Shown: positions 31,789 through 38,481 of the stretch, one piece after another | Layout of the letters: each line of letters begins with the position of its first letter | Numbering within the stretch: position 1 is the first letter of the stretch | Origin: Verrucomicrobiota bacterium | GTDB taxonomy: Bacteria; Verrucomicrobiota; Verrucomicrobiia; Chthoniobacterales; UBA10450 | Length of the DNA stretch: 38,481 nucleotides | Reading direction: 5' to 3' | NCBI GenBank assembly: GCA_003220075.1 | Contig: QHRJ01000041.1 | Coordinates: 1 to 38,481 of the forward strand | Notes under the pieces: generated by a model | The model's input: only the letters and a program-made list of their open reading frames with translations | Databases searched by the model: none | Told to the model about the DNA's origin: nothing | Program-made: the position numbers and the translations under genes

Positions 31789-32219
31789 TGCGCCCTCCAG
31801 TTCATAAGCAACATCAGGATTCCCGCGGTGGCGCTGATCACCGGCAAAGGGAAAAGGATTCGAAACCGCATGCGCCAAGCGGTGAGAAAACAGCAAATTG
31901 GCATGGTGACTGCGCTCGCAATCATCAACACCGCCGCGGTTCCCGGAACCGTCAGCAAAACGCGACCGGTGAGACCAAAAAGGATGTTAGTAAATCCCAG
32001 GCCGAAAAACGAAATGTGACCAAGCCGCAATAGGCGACGCCGATAGCAAGAGTAGCCGCCGAGCCATTCCTCGCGCTGAAAAAAGAGTCCGATCACCGCG
32101 CCGGATATGACGCCCGCGAGTGTGGCGACCCAACCGGTCCATAAGTTCCACTCCGTAAATGGCGTTTGCACGGAACTATTGTGCCGCAATTCACTGAATC
32201 GCCGTAATCGATAATACAT
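31785..32219 (-). CDS. Small four-segment membrane protein, first gene of the radical SAM operon
   Basis: I do not recognise the family. The 144-residue protein has four hydrophobic segments (about 27-47, 68-87, 90-107 and 118-138) and short basic loops (SCYRRRLLRLGH). Its stop overlaps the ATG of the radical SAM gene by four bases (ATGA), so the two are translated together. Topology suits a small permease-like or membrane anchor role. The upstream region to the divergent lipase remnant is short (32220-32254). Confidence 0.7.
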   Translation of the reverse strand: MYYRLRRFSELRHNSSVQTPFTEWNLWTGWVATLAGVISGAVIGLFFQREEWLGGYSCYRRRLLRLGHISFFGLGFTNILFGLTGRVLLTVPGTAAVLMIASAVTMPICCFLTAWRMRFRILFPLPVISATAGILMLLMNWRAQ

Positions 32220-32254
32220 GATCTAACATCGATTCAGACGATGAGTCGGCATCG

Positions 32255-33017
32255 ATGATCGATCAGAATTTTTCAATTCACGCCTGCTGCGACAAGCGCG
32301 GATGCTTGGGGGTGAGAAATATCAGTTGCCGAATCTGTGTAGCTTGCGCCGCTGGAATCTTTGCCAACGATCATCGTTCCGCCTTAGCGATAGATAAGCC
32401 AGGCACGCAAAACCGAGTTCTGCTCGTTCACGGCATCGCGGATTCCGCTGCATCGATGCGAATACTAAGGGCGCGGCTCGCCCGAGATGGTCGCGAAACA
32501 CTCGCAATAGACCTAAAGCCAGGTGACGGCCGAATCAGTCTGGAAGCGTTATCGCTGCAATTGCGACTACATCCAGACACAATTTTCGGTCAGGGAAAGG
32601 ATCGATCTTGTCGGCTTTAGCATGGGTGGATTGGTTTGCCGCTACTATATTCAAATGCTTGGAGGCAGTTCGCGAGTCGATCGCCTCGTCACCATTTCAG
32701 CACCCAATCACGGCACTTTGCTCGCCCGTCTGAGTGATCGCGCCGCTTGCAAAGAAATGCGCCCAATTAGCGAGTTCCTGCGGAAGCTTAACGAAGATTG
32801 TTCGATCTTGGGTAACCTGAATGTTACCTCGTTCTGGACGCCCTTGGACCTCGTTATCATCCCCGCGAAAAGCTCACGCCTGCCGATCGGGATCAACAAA
32901 CCAATTCCAGTGTTGGCTCATCCATTGATGATTTTGCAGCGAAGACCGCTTGAGGAAGTCGCGAGCGCGCTTTCCCAACCACTAGTGCGCCTCCGCAGAG
33001 CATCGTCCTACCAGTGA
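32255..33017 (+). pseudogene. Alpha/beta hydrolase (lipase-like), frameshifted
   Basis: The first frame carries a Cys/Ala-rich, possibly signal-like N-terminus and the oxyanion segment VLLVHGIADSAASMRILRARLARDG. Coding sense then moves near 32564 to another frame: DYIQTQFSVRERIDLVGFSMGGLVCRYYIQML holds the nucleophile elbow GFSMGG, followed by SAPNHGT and VDRLVTI. A single missing base restores about 250 residues of a lipase or PGAP1-like hydrolase. The late His of the triad is not certain. The split could be decay or a sequencing slip in a GGAC/GAC context. Confidence 0.7.
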
Positions 33018-33082
33018 AACGTCGCGAGCACGCCTTGGTAGGGCGAGACTCCGTCGAGCAGCTGGTCGGTTTGAGGCCTTCA

Positions 33083-33622
33083 CTAAATAGATAGTTCCGG
33101 CTGCTTGCCAGAGTAATCGAGCTTTCCATCTATCACTCGTGCTGCAGATGTGAAAGGATGCGTCTCGGTTTTGTTCTCGTTGATGATGTGAATGACTTCG
33201 ATCCCTTGGACCTTCAAGTAATCGGCAATCAGACCGCGATGGCATCTCCACCATACCGCTTCGGCGCACATGATTGCGGCCGCGCCATGGCGGTCTGCAA
33301 TTTCCTGCAACCGTGCAATTCCACGGGCGAATTCCGCTATTTCCATGTGGTCGGCGTAACCGCGAAATGATTCGTTGCGCCAGGCGGTGTTATGCGAATC
33401 CTTCCTTGCCCTTCGTCGCCCGCCCAGTTCCGGAAAATGTTCGTAATCAATCCCGTCCTGTCTTAGGGATTTCGCCAGCTCTTCTTTGTTAAACTGCGGA
33501 TACCGCTTCGAGCCTGGCAAGAGCCGGACATCAGCGACGAGCTTGATTCCATTTGCCTGCAACGCGCCAATAAACTCCTCGATTGTTCGAGTGGAATGTC
33601 CGATTGTCCAAATCCTCGTCAC
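33083..33622 (-). CDS. DUF488 family protein
   Basis: The 179-residue protein matches DUF488: an opening WTIGHST motif, VADVRLLPGSKRYPQF, EHFPELGGRR, and the Cys-containing MCAEAVWWRCHRGLIADYL (about 122-140). The family's reaction is unknown; the conserved Cys-Glu-Cys-His-Arg pattern suggests an enzyme. Its start region overlaps the open frame of the divergent PIG-V-like gene, so one of the two start sites, or a shared promoter inside a coding region, needs care. Confidence 0.9.
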   Translation of the reverse strand: MTRIWTIGHSTRTIEEFIGALQANGIKLVADVRLLPGSKRYPQFNKEELAKSLRQDGIDYEHFPELGGRRRARKDSHNTAWRNESFRGYADHMEIAEFARGIARLQEIADRHGAAAIMCAEAVWWRCHRGLIADYLKVQGIEVIHIINENKTETHPFTSAARVIDGKLDYSGKQPELSI

Positions 33623-33625
33623 CTT

Positions 33626-34855
33626 TTGATCAGTCGCCCGGAAGTTTTGAAAGCGCGAATCGGTTCTGCCTTTTCCAAAATACCTGAATGGTTCATCCGC
33701 CAGGTGATCATCCCGTTTGTTATTACCCGATTAGCTCTCTTACTGGTTGGATGGCTGGGGGTTCGTTTACTCCCGCTTCCTGTCACCTTTCCCTCAGCCT
33801 GGGAGATCGGCACTGATGGCAACAAGCACACCGTGGTGGATCACATTACTCCAACTTCTCATCCCTGGGTGAACATGTTATCGCGCTGGGATGCTGGGTG
33901 GTATGTCGAGATTGCGCGCGACGGTTACTACTATGAGCCCGGCTCTCCCAGCAATACTGCTTTCTTCCCACTTTACCCGTTGTTTATCCGGGCTATTCAT
34001 GCGCTGCTTTTTCTCCCGGCGAACGACTACTGGTGGTTAGTAACCGCCATCGCACTGTCGAATACTGCGTTACTTATTGGTCTTACTTACTTCCGCGCTC
34101 TTCTTGCGATAGACTTCGGCGAGGAAATCGCTTCCTGCTCAATTATCTACCTTCTAATCTTTCCGACGACCTTTTTCTTCTCTGGCGTCTATAGCGAATC
34201 ATTGTTCCTGGCATTGACGGTTGGAGCGTTTTATTACGCCCGGACCAATCGGTGGTTGCTGGCCTGCAGTTTCGCCGCTCTGGCAACCCTCACTCGCTCC
34301 CAAGGAATCATCCTAGCTCTTCCTTTGTTGATTGAGTATTTCCGCGAACGGAGCTTCACCTTGCGAAAGGTAGGTTGGAACATCACGGCTTTTGCGCTAA
34401 TTCCGGCTGCAGCCTTTACTTTCGCACTGTTTTTAAAGCTGAGGTTCGGGAGCTGGACCGTCATGTTCGACGTCCAGGGCATCTGGAGACGGCACTTGAT
34501 GTGGCCCTGGCATCCTCTTGTCTGGTTCCTACGGCACGCGCCAGCGTTAAGTCCGGAGCACCACGATAGACTCGATTTTTGTTTCCTGCTTTTACTGCTA
34601 GGCGGGGCTATAGCTGGCTTGCGACAATTGAGCGTCTCTTACAGCGTGTACCTTTGGACAGCTGTCGCGTTCTTTTCTTGCTGGGGCATGTTCGGGTCCA
34701 TACCGCGCTTTGATCTCGTCACTTTTCCTCTCTTTGTCGTCCTCGCGCTCATCGGCGCTCGTAGTCGCGCCTTTCATCTCGGCTACGTCGTCGCCTCAAC
34801 CATGCTGGCTGCCCTGTTCATGCTGATGCATTCCCAGTGGAACTGGGTTGCCTAG
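33626..34855 (+). CDS. PIG-V-like membrane glycosyltransferase (GT-C)
   Basis: The protein of about 409 residues is polytopic, with about nine to ten membrane segments. The first loop contains SRWDAGWYVEIARDGYY, the WDxxWY motif of PIG-V-type mannosyltransferases, followed by NTAFFPLYP and SGVYSESLFLALTVGAFYYAR, also typical of this family. It probably transfers mannose or another hexose from a polyprenyl-phosphate donor to an extracytoplasmic acceptor. An ATG at 33596 would overlap the DUF488 start by 27 bases; the TTG codons at 33626 or 33647 give shorter starts. I chose 33626 only because it avoids the overlap. Confidence 0.8.
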   Translation: MISRPEVLKARIGSAFSKIPEWFIRQVIIPFVITRLALLLVGWLGVRLLPLPVTFPSAWEIGTDGNKHTVVDHITPTSHPWVNMLSRWDAGWYVEIARDGYYYEPGSPSNTAFFPLYPLFIRAIHALLFLPANDYWWLVTAIALSNTALLIGLTYFRALLAIDFGEEIASCSIIYLLIFPTTFFFSGVYSESLFLALTVGAFYYARTNRWLLACSFAALATLTRSQGIILALPLLIEYFRERSFTLRKVGWNITAFALIPAAAFTFALFLKLRFGSWTVMFDVQGIWRRHLMWPWHPLVWFLRHAPALSPEHHDRLDFCFLLLLLGGAIAGLRQLSVSYSVYLWTAVAFFSCWGMFGSIPRFDLVTFPLFVVLALIGARSRAFHLGYVVASTMLAALFMLMHSQWNWVA

Positions 34856-34924
34856 CACGTGCACGTGGAAGAAGTTTTTTTTGACTTGCGTTCCGGCAAG
34901 GAGCCGCCGAAGCATTGTACGTTT

Positions 34925-35617
34925 ATGAGAACCGAAAAAAACCTGCGTGCCTTGGATGATTTGATTCGCGAGCGATCGATCCTGCGGCATCCATTCTACC
35001 GTGCCTGGAAACGCGGCGAATTGACCCGCTATCAGCTTGCCGCCTATTCCCGCGTTTACTATCCGCATGTCGCGGCTTTCCCAACTTATCTGGAGAACGC
35101 GATTAAGTGTGCAGTTGATTCCTCCACCAAGCGTGCTCTGGAGGATAATTTGCTCGACGAACTGACTAATCCCGCGCCGCATCCCGAGCTGTGGCTTGAT
35201 TTTGCGACAGCGACCGGACAAGACCGAGACAAAGTCAAACGCGCCAAACCTCTTGCGAAAGTAGCCAGTACCATCTCCACCTTCGATCGTTTAACTAGCC
35301 AAGGCATCGCCAGCGGACTCACCGCGCTTTATGCCTATGAATCCCAGCAGCCAGAAGTAGCCGGTGAGAAGATGCGCGGGCTGCGTGAATCCTATAAAAT
35401 AAAAAGTCCTGAAGCATTGAGCTATTTTGCCGTTCATGCCACGGCTGATCTGGAGCATCGCGCCTCCGAACGCGCCGCGCTCGTTCGCTGCCTCGATGCT
35501 GGCGCCCCGCCGGGCGCAGTCATGAACTCGGCGGAAAAAGCGCTTGATGCTTACTGGAATTTACTGGACGGCGTTTGCGAAGAAGCAGGCGTGCGGTTAA
35601 CTGAACCCTTACCATGA
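34925..35617 (+). CDS. CADD-like protein, putative p-aminobenzoate synthase
   Basis: The 230-residue protein has the heme-oxygenase-like fold of Chlamydia CADD (CT610) and relatives. It shows HPFYRAWKRGELTRYQL, then YYPHVAAFPTYLENAI, EDNLLDEL...PHPELWLDF, YAYESQQPEVAGEKMRGL and YFAVHATADLEH, where Glu/His residues would bind two metal ions. CADD is reported to make pABA by a self-sacrificing reaction using its own tyrosine. By inference this protein could bypass pabABC for folate synthesis. TenA or PqqC-like proteins are the alternative. The ATG at 34925 is preferred over GTG 34859. The following peroxiredoxin gene overlaps it by four bases. Confidence 0.8.
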   Translation: MRTEKNLRALDDLIRERSILRHPFYRAWKRGELTRYQLAAYSRVYYPHVAAFPTYLENAIKCAVDSSTKRALEDNLLDELTNPAPHPELWLDFATATGQDRDKVKRAKPLAKVASTISTFDRLTSQGIASGLTALYAYESQQPEVAGEKMRGLRESYKIKSPEALSYFAVHATADLEHRASERAALVRCLDAGAPPGAVMNSAEKALDAYWNLLDGVCEEAGVRLTEPLP

Positions 35618-36135
35618 AGACCACCATAGTAACTACCATTTTTCTGACGGCAGCATCACTCGTCATGGCACAAACCACACCCCAAGTCGGCGCGGCCGCG
35701 CCCGCGGTCACTCTTCCTTCCAACGACGGCAGGCAAGTTAGTTTGAATGATTACAAGGGCAAATGGGTCGTCCTCTATTTTTACCCAAAGGATTTTACCA
35801 GTGGTTGCACCCTGGAAGCGCAAAACTTTCAGCGCGATCTGACTAAATACCAAAACGCCAGTGCGATCATCCTCGGGGTCAGTGTAGACAACGCCGAATC
35901 GCATAAGAACTTTTGTGCAAAGGAAGGATTGAACTTTAAGCTCCTGGCCGATACCGATGCCAAGGTGTCGGAGGCCTACGGCTCGGTGAAGGATTACGAC
36001 GGAAAGAAGATGTCGGCCCGCAATACATTCATCATCAGTCCGGAAGGGAAAATCGCGAAAGTATTTACGGGAGTAAAACCACAGACCCACAGCGAGGAAG
36101 TACTGCAAGCTTTGGCTGAACTAAAGAAAAGTTGA
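35614..36135 (+). CDS. Secreted thiol peroxidase (AhpC/TSA, Bcp-like peroxiredoxin)
   Basis: The 173-residue protein has a signal peptide (about 1-19, ending VMAQ) and a peroxiredoxin domain. The peroxidatic Cys sits in FYPKDFTSGCTLEA (about residue 65). The second Cys that follows five residues later in many Bcp proteins is replaced (Gln), but one Cys lies in NFCAKEG near residue 99. A conserved Arg is in SARNTFII. It should reduce peroxides outside the cytoplasm. The start ATG overlaps the CADD-like gene's stop (ATGA), so both are made together; this suits an oxygen-using di-metal protein needing protection. Confidence 0.9.
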   Translation: MKTTIVTTIFLTAASLVMAQTTPQVGAAAPAVTLPSNDGRQVSLNDYKGKWVVLYFYPKDFTSGCTLEAQNFQRDLTKYQNASAIILGVSVDNAESHKNFCAKEGLNFKLLADTDAKVSEAYGSVKDYDGKKMSARNTFIISPEGKIAKVFTGVKPQTHSEEVLQALAELKKS

Positions 36136-36138
36136 CTT

Positions 36139-36327
36139 ATGGCGACTCGAAAATCGATCGACTGCCGCGACCATCCCAGCGAGAAAAACTGCTCGTTGAA
36201 GATTTCCGGCACCGAGGAAGAAGTTCTCGATGCCGCGGTGCAACACGCCGTCTCGGCCCATGGGCACGAAAATTCGGCGGAATTGCGCGGAGAGATTCGC
36301 TCGCTGCTGAAAGACGAAAGCGACTAG
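36139..36327 (+). CDS. DUF1059 family small protein
   Basis: The 62-residue protein matches DUF1059: an N-terminal KSIDCRDHPSEKNCSLKISGTEEEVLDAAVQHAVSAHGHEN, with two Cys (about 9 and 18) and the H...HGH pattern, then a short helix. The function of the family is unknown; metal binding by the Cys/His residues is possible. It begins three bases after the peroxiredoxin stop, so it belongs to the CADD-peroxiredoxin operon. Confidence 0.85.
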   Translation: MATRKSIDCRDHPSEKNCSLKISGTEEEVLDAAVQHAVSAHGHENSAELRGEIRSLLKDESD

Positions 36328-36423
36328 GCGAGTCCGCCGCACCTTGTCCGTCTGACTTTTTGTTGGGAAACGAAACGGTGATCGAACCCGAGTCCGTCCG
36401 GGAGAAAAAACTTACCCGGAACT

Positions 36424-36828
36424 TTGCAAACTCGTCTCTTTGATCATATCGATCTGCGCGTGCGAAACCGGACGCGAGCGCAGGAGTTTTTCGCCAAAAT
36501 CTTGCCGGCGATTGGATTTACTCTCGACAAAAGCGCGGAAGAGTGGGGCGCATTTGAAAAAGATGGCGGAGGCAAACCGTCGGAATTTTTCGGGTTTACT
36601 GAAGATGCTAATCATTGCCCAAACGAGACACGGATCGCTTTTTGGGCGGAGACGCGCGAACAGGTAGATCGCGTGGCCAAAATTGTGCGCGAAGCCGGCG
36701 GACAAAACCTGGAAGGGCCGCAAATCTGGCCTGAGTACAGTCCTGGTTATTACGCGTTATTTTTTGAAGATCCCGATGGAAACAAGCTGGAGGTCTGCTG
36801 TCGCGGGAGCGCAATCGTTGCGGACTGA
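36424..36828 (+). CDS. VOC family (glyoxalase/dioxygenase fold) protein
   Basis: The 134-residue protein is a single VOC module pair: FDHIDLRVRNRTRAQEFFAKILPAIGF at the N-terminus and YYALFFEDPDGNKLEVCC at the C-terminus, with metal-type ligands His (DHIDL) and Glu (LEVC). Members are metal-dependent lyases, dioxygenases or antibiotic-binding proteins; this one cannot be assigned. The start is TTG at 36424, because no ATG precedes the first strand. Confidence 0.85.
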   Translation: MQTRLFDHIDLRVRNRTRAQEFFAKILPAIGFTLDKSAEEWGAFEKDGGGKPSEFFGFTEDANHCPNETRIAFWAETREQVDRVAKIVREAGGQNLEGPQIWPEYSPGYYALFFEDPDGNKLEVCCRGSAIVAD

Positions 36829-36851
36829 AGCAGATCAGGGGAAGATTACGG

Positions 36852-37391
36852 GTGCCTCATTCCACGGCTGACCTCAAGATTCTGCGGCCGCAAAACCGCG
36901 TTCGTTATCTCAAGCTGATCGCGCTTTTTAAGATCGGCAAAGGAATCCTGCTTCTCGTGCTCGGGATTTCGATCCTTTTTTTGAATTCGCGCGCCGTGTG
37001 GATGGACAACATTTCGGATTGGGTGGCAGATGAGATCTTGCTCAAGCATAGCAAAGCGGTGCATTACTTACTCAACCGCTTACAGGCGATGCTGGCTGGT
37101 GGCGGCGTCTGGCGCGCAACCGGCTTCCTTAGCCTCTTTTATTCCGCGGTCCTATTCACCGAAGGCGTTGGCGTCTATTTACAAAAAAGATGGGCGGAGT
37201 ATCTCATGGTCTTCGCGACCGGAGCATTGATTCCGCTGGAAGTACGTCACATTTACTATCGGCCCAGCTTCACTGCCGTCATTATTCTCGCGGCCAATTG
37301 TTTCATCGTTTGGTTTTTGTACCGAGTCTTGAAACGCGAGCCGGCTCACGCTGCGACAACTCCGCCGGAAGTTGCGGTCGAGACACGTTAA
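36852..37391 (+). CDS. DUF2127 integral membrane protein
   Basis: The 179-residue protein has four membrane segments (about 22-45, 85-108, 115-135 and 137-158) and the family pattern with an early LIALFKIGKGILLLVLGI, a middle RLQAMLAGGGVWRATGFLSLFYSAVLFTEGVGVYLQKRWAEY, then PLEVRHIYYRPSF. Function is unknown. The start is GTG at 36852, 23 bases after the VOC gene. Its last 89 bases overlap the convergent maf gene on the other strand. Confidence 0.85.
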   Translation: MPHSTADLKILRPQNRVRYLKLIALFKIGKGILLLVLGISILFLNSRAVWMDNISDWVADEILLKHSKAVHYLLNRLQAMLAGGGVWRATGFLSLFYSAVLFTEGVGVYLQKRWAEYLMVFATGALIPLEVRHIYYRPSFTAVIILAANCFIVWFLYRVLKREPAHAATTPPEVAVETR

Positions 37392-37959
37392 CAGGGCGAA
37401 GTCCAAATTGCGCGAGCACTTCGGTCGTGCGCTCCATCGGCAGGCCGATCACATTCGTAAACGAACCTTCAATCGATGCGATAATACTGCGGCCAGCAGC
37501 TTGCGCGGCGTAGGCGCCAGCTTTGTCGATCGGATTTACGACGCGAAAGTAATTGGCGATATCGCTCTCGTTCAGCCTGCGGAAACGAACCTGTGAGATC
37601 TCAGCGAAGCTGATTTTTTTTTGTGGACCGACTATGCAAACTCCCGTGCAGACATCGTGCGTTCGTCCGCTCAACCGTCGCAGAATCACGCCCGCATGAT
37701 TCAGATCACGCGGCTTGCCGATGATTTCCCCTTCGAGTGCGACAAGGGTATCGGCCGCGAGAACGATCCGATGCGGGTGAACATGGGACACGCCCAATCC
37801 TTTGCGGGTGGCGTTCGCGATTGTCAGCTCGCACAAAGATAAATGTGCCATCGCCACTTCGTTGACGGCGGGGCCTATGACTTCGAATTCATACCCTGCC
37901 CCCGTCAAAAGGGCGCGGCGCCGCGACGAATTCGATGCAAGAATAAATGGCGACGACAC
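37303..37959 (-). CDS. Maf family nucleotide pyrophosphatase
   Basis: The 218-residue protein hydrolyses non-canonical or canonical nucleoside triphosphates to monophosphates. The Maf motifs are ILASNSSRRRALL near the start, ADTLVALEGEIIGKP (catalytic Asp, about 70), SGRTHDVCTGV and the KAGAYAAQAAG segment, followed by IEGSFTNVIGLPM. The N-terminal motif has Ser in place of the common Pro (SSRR for SPRR). The C-terminal 25-30 residues are an unconserved Arg-rich extension that overlaps the DUF2127 gene. It follows the DUF4412-like gene by 15 bases and may share its transcript. Confidence 0.93.
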   Translation of the reverse strand: MSSPFILASNSSRRRALLTGAGYEFEVIGPAVNEVAMAHLSLCELTIANATRKGLGVSHVHPHRIVLAADTLVALEGEIIGKPRDLNHAGVILRRLSGRTHDVCTGVCIVGPQKKISFAEISQVRFRRLNESDIANYFRVVNPIDKAGAYAAQAAGRSIIASIEGSFTNVIGLPMERTTEVLAQFGLRPVNVSRPQLPAELSQREPARVSRLGTKTKR

Positions 37960-37974
37960 TGCAGGCCGTCCTGA

Positions 37975-38481
37975 TTACGGAGTGGCGGACGGCATTGGCA
38001 CGACCCGCGGCGCCGCCGGGATTTTCTCCGCCGGATTATCCGGCGCATTTTTCCCGCCGAAAATATCAGGCATTTTCATCTCTGTGTAATCCGCCGGAAC
38101 GGAAAATTCGCTGTTCGGAATCGGATCGCGCTTGACTGAAACCAGGGTCATAACGACGTGCCCTCTTACCGTATCCATCTCAATCTTCACTGGAACGCCG
38201 GGCAGGTCCCTAAAATCTGGAACGTTCGTGCCAGAGTTCGCCAAAGCGGACGGTTGGGCCATTTTCATTTCTTTCATGATCGCGGCTGCGTCCGGGTAGT
38301 TGGTGGCGATGTAATACGTCGCTTTGCCCACAGCCGTGTCGGTGGTGAATACATCCGTCGGCATGCCGTTCACAGTTTCCTTGCGGCCAAGCGGAGTCAG
38401 CTTCGATTTTTGCTCAGCCGGAGTAGCTCCGGCAAACTTCTTAACCATTTCCGCTGCCGCTTTCATTTTGTCGCCTGAAAT
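37975..38481 (-). CDS. DUF4412-like protein, partial (5' end outside window)
   Basis: The visible 168 codons continue to the window edge; the frame has an ATG at 38466 but is open upstream of it, so the true start is probably outside. The TPLGRKETVNGMPTDVFTTDTAVGKATYYIATNYPDA and DLPGVPVKIEMDTVRGHVVMTLVSVKRDPIPNSEFSVPADYTEM parts match DUF4412, a beta-rich domain of secreted or lipoprotein type related to outer-membrane lipoprotein carriers. A signal peptide is expected outside the window. Ends 15 bases before maf. Confidence 0.7.
   Translation of the reverse strand: MSGDKMKAAAEMVKKFAGATPAEQKSKLTPLGRKETVNGMPTDVFTTDTAVGKATYYIATNYPDAAAIMKEMKMAQPSALANSGTNVPDFRDLPGVPVKIEMDTVRGHVVMTLVSVKRDPIPNSEFSVPADYTEMKMPDIFGGKNAPDNPAEKIPAAPRVVPMPSATP

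Noticed and set aside
33030-33070. Repeat-like stretch (GGCGAGACTCCGTCGAGC) behind the lipase remnant
   Set aside because: It has a weak palindromic look, but only one copy is present here and the arms are short, so no family can be defined from the window.
1-38481. CRISPR array
   Set aside because: No regularly spaced identical direct repeats were seen; all repeats are palindromic and dispersed.

Overview
The window looks like a chromosomal segment of a soil or freshwater member of the Verrucomicrobiota, probably Chthoniobacterales/Spartobacteria-like. That placement is inferred from gene content: a small transmembrane partner with a conserved N-terminal GYFENF-type motif next to an ECF sigma factor, a deoC-ALDH pair, a CADD-type protein shared with chlamydial relatives, and many short palindromic intergenic repeats. 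No rRNA or universal marker is present to fix the taxon. No phage, transposase, integrase or CRISPR array was seen.

Layout. 1-3.3 kb (mostly minus): ECF sigma factor with transmembrane partner, YugP-type zinc peptidase, M24 aminopeptidase. 3.4-9.4 kb: a 1204-residue TerB/FHA/ABC-2 transporter fusion divergent from ftsH. 9.6-11.3 kb: a small accessory island with two attC-like sites and three cassette-like genes (hypothetical, GNAT, decayed secreted protein), i.e. an integron cassette array without integrase. 11.4-20 kb: coiled-coil/TPR protein, tRNA-His, tRNA-Arg, membrane protein, deoC-ALDH, GT-C glycosyltransferase with TPR tail. 20-24.5 kb: a palindrome touching a DUF559 nuclease gene, GYF-domain membrane protein, Pol I-like 5' nuclease, nadC-birA. 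24.5-27.8 kb: damaged trpD behind a siroheme-decarboxylase-like gene, then a HAD protein. 27.9-28.8 kb: a tRNA-Lys, a broken GIY-YIG nuclease gene seven bases after it, and two complementary tRNA fragments on either side, then a frameshifted cyclic-nucleotide-binding protein. 29-32.2 kb: DUF4760-like protein, a nested palindrome, and a tightly overlapped three-gene operon (membrane protein, B12-type radical SAM, LysR). 32.2-38.5 kb: frameshifted lipase, DUF488, PIG-V-like glycosyltransferase, CADD-like protein overlapping a secreted peroxiredoxin, DUF1059, VOC protein, DUF2127, Maf, and a partial DUF4412-like protein.

At least four palindromic repeat families occupy intergenic gaps: A (GTCATCCCGAGC arms, 3 copies), B (two 110-bp elements in opposite orientations, each in a divergent promoter gap), C (TGTAGGG...CCCTACA elements with internal hairpins, about 3 copies), and D (one 115-bp palindrome into which the DUF559 gene runs).

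Several non-housekeeping genes carry small indels or a deletion (cassette 3, trpD, GIY-YIG, cyclic-nucleotide protein, lipase), while ftsH, nadC, ALDH, deoC and the 5' nuclease are intact. This could be true decay or assembly error; the sequence alone cannot decide.
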